DNA of 64,000 nt from Actinoplanes derwentensis (lineage in GTDB: Bacteria > Actinomycetota > Actinomycetes > Mycobacteriales > Micromonosporaceae), in NCBI RefSeq assembly GCF_900104725.1, contig NZ_LT629758.1, positions 9,262,001 through 9,326,000 of the forward strand, read 5' to 3'. A model generated the notes under the pieces. The model was not told the origin of the DNA. It did no database searches and worked only from the letters and a program-made list of their open reading frames with translations. Position 1 is the first letter of the stretch. The number at the start of each line of letters is the position of its first letter. Below, piece after piece: positions 62,873-64,000 of this stretch. Both the position numbers and the translations under genes were made by a program.

Positions 62873-63424
62873 GTGTTCTCGATCGAGTTGACCGAAGGTG
62901 CCCAGCTCCGCCCGCTCGAACCGTGGCAGGCGGAGGAGTTCCTGGCCCACATGGACCGGGCCCGCGCGACCCTCGACCCGTGGATTCCGTGGGCCAGTGT
63001 CAGCGCCGATCTCGCCAGTGCGACCGCCACGCTGCAGCGGTACGCCGACGGCACGGCCCAGGACGGTAAGCGGCTGTTCGGGATCTGGCTCGACGGTGTC
63101 CTGGTCGGCGGCACCATGTTCGTGGCCTTCGACGTCAAGAGTGGCAACTGTGAGGTCGGTGTCTGGCTGGAGCCGTCCGCGACCGGCCGGGGCCTGATCA
63201 CCCGGGCGGCCCGGGCGCTGATCGACTGGGCGTTCACCGTGCGCGGCCTGCACCGCGCCGAGTGGCACTGCAACCCGGACAACATCGCCAGCTCCAACGT
63301 CGCCCGCCGGCTCGGCATGACCCGCGAGGGCCTGCTCCGCGAGTCCTTCCCGTGGCAGGGCAAGCGCAACGACAGCGAGATCTGGGCAGTCCTCGCCTCG
63401 GAGTGGAAGTCAGGGCCGCAGTAG
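62873..63424 (+). CDS. GNAT acetyltransferase, RimJ/RimL type
   Basis: 183 residues. RimJ/L features: LRPLEPWQAEEFLAHMDRAR, the strand GNCEVGVWLEPSATGRGLI with the acetyl-CoA pyrophosphate loop ATGRGL, and HRAEWHCNPDNIASSNVARR leading to GMTREGLLRES. These enzymes acetylate alpha-amino groups of ribosomal or other proteins, or small amines. GTG start, probably leaderless. Intact, unlike the GNAT remnant at 22115. Confidence 0.9.
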   Translation: MFSIELTEGAQLRPLEPWQAEEFLAHMDRARATLDPWIPWASVSADLASATATLQRYADGTAQDGKRLFGIWLDGVLVGGTMFVAFDVKSGNCEVGVWLEPSATGRGLITRAARALIDWAFTVRGLHRAEWHCNPDNIASSNVARRLGMTREGLLRESFPWQGKRNDSEIWAVLASEWKSGPQ

Positions 63425-63586
63425 TCCGGAATCGATCCGGCAGGGTCGCCGCGACCAGCGGGGTCATCAGTCGTCTCATGATGGTTGGACCCTTTCGGGG
63501 ATGTGCCGGTTCCGGTGATTAAACGGGACAAAAGTACACCTGACATGATGTTGCGCGCGTCACAGTCGCCCGGTCATGCTGAGTTC

Positions 63587-64000
63587 GTGCCGGAACGCAT
63601 CACCGAAGTCACCGCGCTGCTCGCCGAGGTTCTGGCGCCCCGTGCCCCGCTCACCGTGATCGTCGACGGTGGTGACCCGGGCGCCGCCGCCACGTTCGCC
63701 GCCCGGCTCGCCGCCGCGTTCCCCGCCACCGCCCGTGCCTGGAACGTCGACGCCGTCCTCGGCCTGATCGGCCCCGGTGGCGGCATGTTCGACTCCGCCC
63801 TCAACGTCCTCGAACCCGCCACCGACCAGATCCTCGTCTTCCTCCGCGGCGGCCCCCGGCACCGGTTCGCCGAAGGTGACGGCGAACGCCGCGCCCAAGT
63901 CGTCATCGACCACCGCGACCCCGACTGGCCGGTCATCCGCCACCTGCACCCGGGTCTGGCCGACGTCGACCGCTGGTACCGCTCGGAGAGCCAGGCGTTC
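63587..64000 (+). CDS. uridine kinase-like protein, N-terminal part (runs off window), P-loop degenerate
   Basis: 138 residues open to the window end. The later part, VVIDHRDPDWPVIRHL followed by RWYRSESQAF, is typical of actinobacterial proteins annotated as uridine kinase. In those, the N-terminus carries a Walker A motif of type DGxDGAGKTTF. Here the same place (residues 28-36) reads GGDPGAAAT: the Gly-Lys-Thr is gone, so ATP binding in the usual way is unlikely. GTG 63587 follows CATGCT at 6 nt, possibly leaderless. It may be a non-catalytic relative. Confidence 0.65.
   Translation, partial: MPERITEVTALLAEVLAPRAPLTVIVDGGDPGAAATFAARLAAAFPATARAWNVDAVLGLIGPGGGMFDSALNVLEPATDQILVFLRGGPRHRFAEGDGERRAQVVIDHRDPDWPVIRHLHPGLADVDRWYRSESQAF

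Overview
The window looks like chromosomal DNA from a high-GC actinobacterium, probably a Micromonosporaceae member of Actinoplanes type (an inference). Support comes from the very high GC with GC-ending codons, frequent GTG starts, ATGA and GTGA start/stop overlaps, many genes without a ribosome binding site but with a TANNNT box 6-7 nt upstream, aerobic cobalamin genes, LTA-synthase-like and Acg-like proteins, and LuxR-type two-component pairs. I found no transposase, phage gene, tRNA, rRNA or CRISPR array.

Layout. 1-2789: end of a glycerophosphodiester phosphodiesterase and a dimethylglycine-oxidase-like flavoprotein. 2960-14306: a cell-surface polysaccharide locus. It has a secreted L-type lectin, a GT2, three GT-B transferases, a GT-C-like membrane protein, a membrane/Ig-like protein and a Wzx-like flippase, almost all with overlapping starts and stops. 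A convergent secreted GH5-like hydrolase with a CBM closes it. 14463-23102: aerobic cobalamin genes (cobG-cobH-cobIJ, divergent cobN behind a cobalamin riboswitch, and cobF) plus a truncated acetyltransferase. 23146-25583: a two-component system and a small membrane protein. 25651-31316: dinB with a possible SOS box, a GH78 rhamnosidase divergent from a TetR gene across a 22-bp dyad, and an anchored CBM6-like protein. Remnants of a LysR gene and a peptide-ABC ATPase gene follow, then about 1 kb with no recognisable gene. 32595-38658: a complete peptide ABC importer in the order C-A-B-D-F. 38724-44651: a c-di-GMP enzyme (GGDEF-EAL), a LigD polymerase domain, an orphan solute-binding lipoprotein, a small membrane protein and RNase HI. 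44807-50838: two ABC-2 exporter pairs with a VapBC-type toxin-antitoxin module between them, the second pair joined to a two-component system. 51165-55701: a class I c-di-GMP riboswitch in front of a giant secreted Calx-beta protein. 55763-60056: a TetR-controlled heterodimeric ABC exporter. 60145-64000: an LTA-synthase-like protein, an Acg-type nitroreductase, a GNAT and a partial uridine-kinase-like gene without a normal P-loop.

How the parts fit. The most interesting link is second-messenger control of the cell surface. The window holds both an enzyme predicted to make or break c-di-GMP and a c-di-GMP riboswitch in front of a 1478-residue Ca2+-binding-type repeat protein that looks like a matrix or adhesion protein. 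A polysaccharide locus with its own lectin and hydrolase lies in the same window. The second theme is small-scale gene change: three broken genes in about 9 kb (22.1-31.6 kb), and in-frame tandem repeats expanded inside cobG, cobIJ, the rhamnosidase and its neighbouring tetR.
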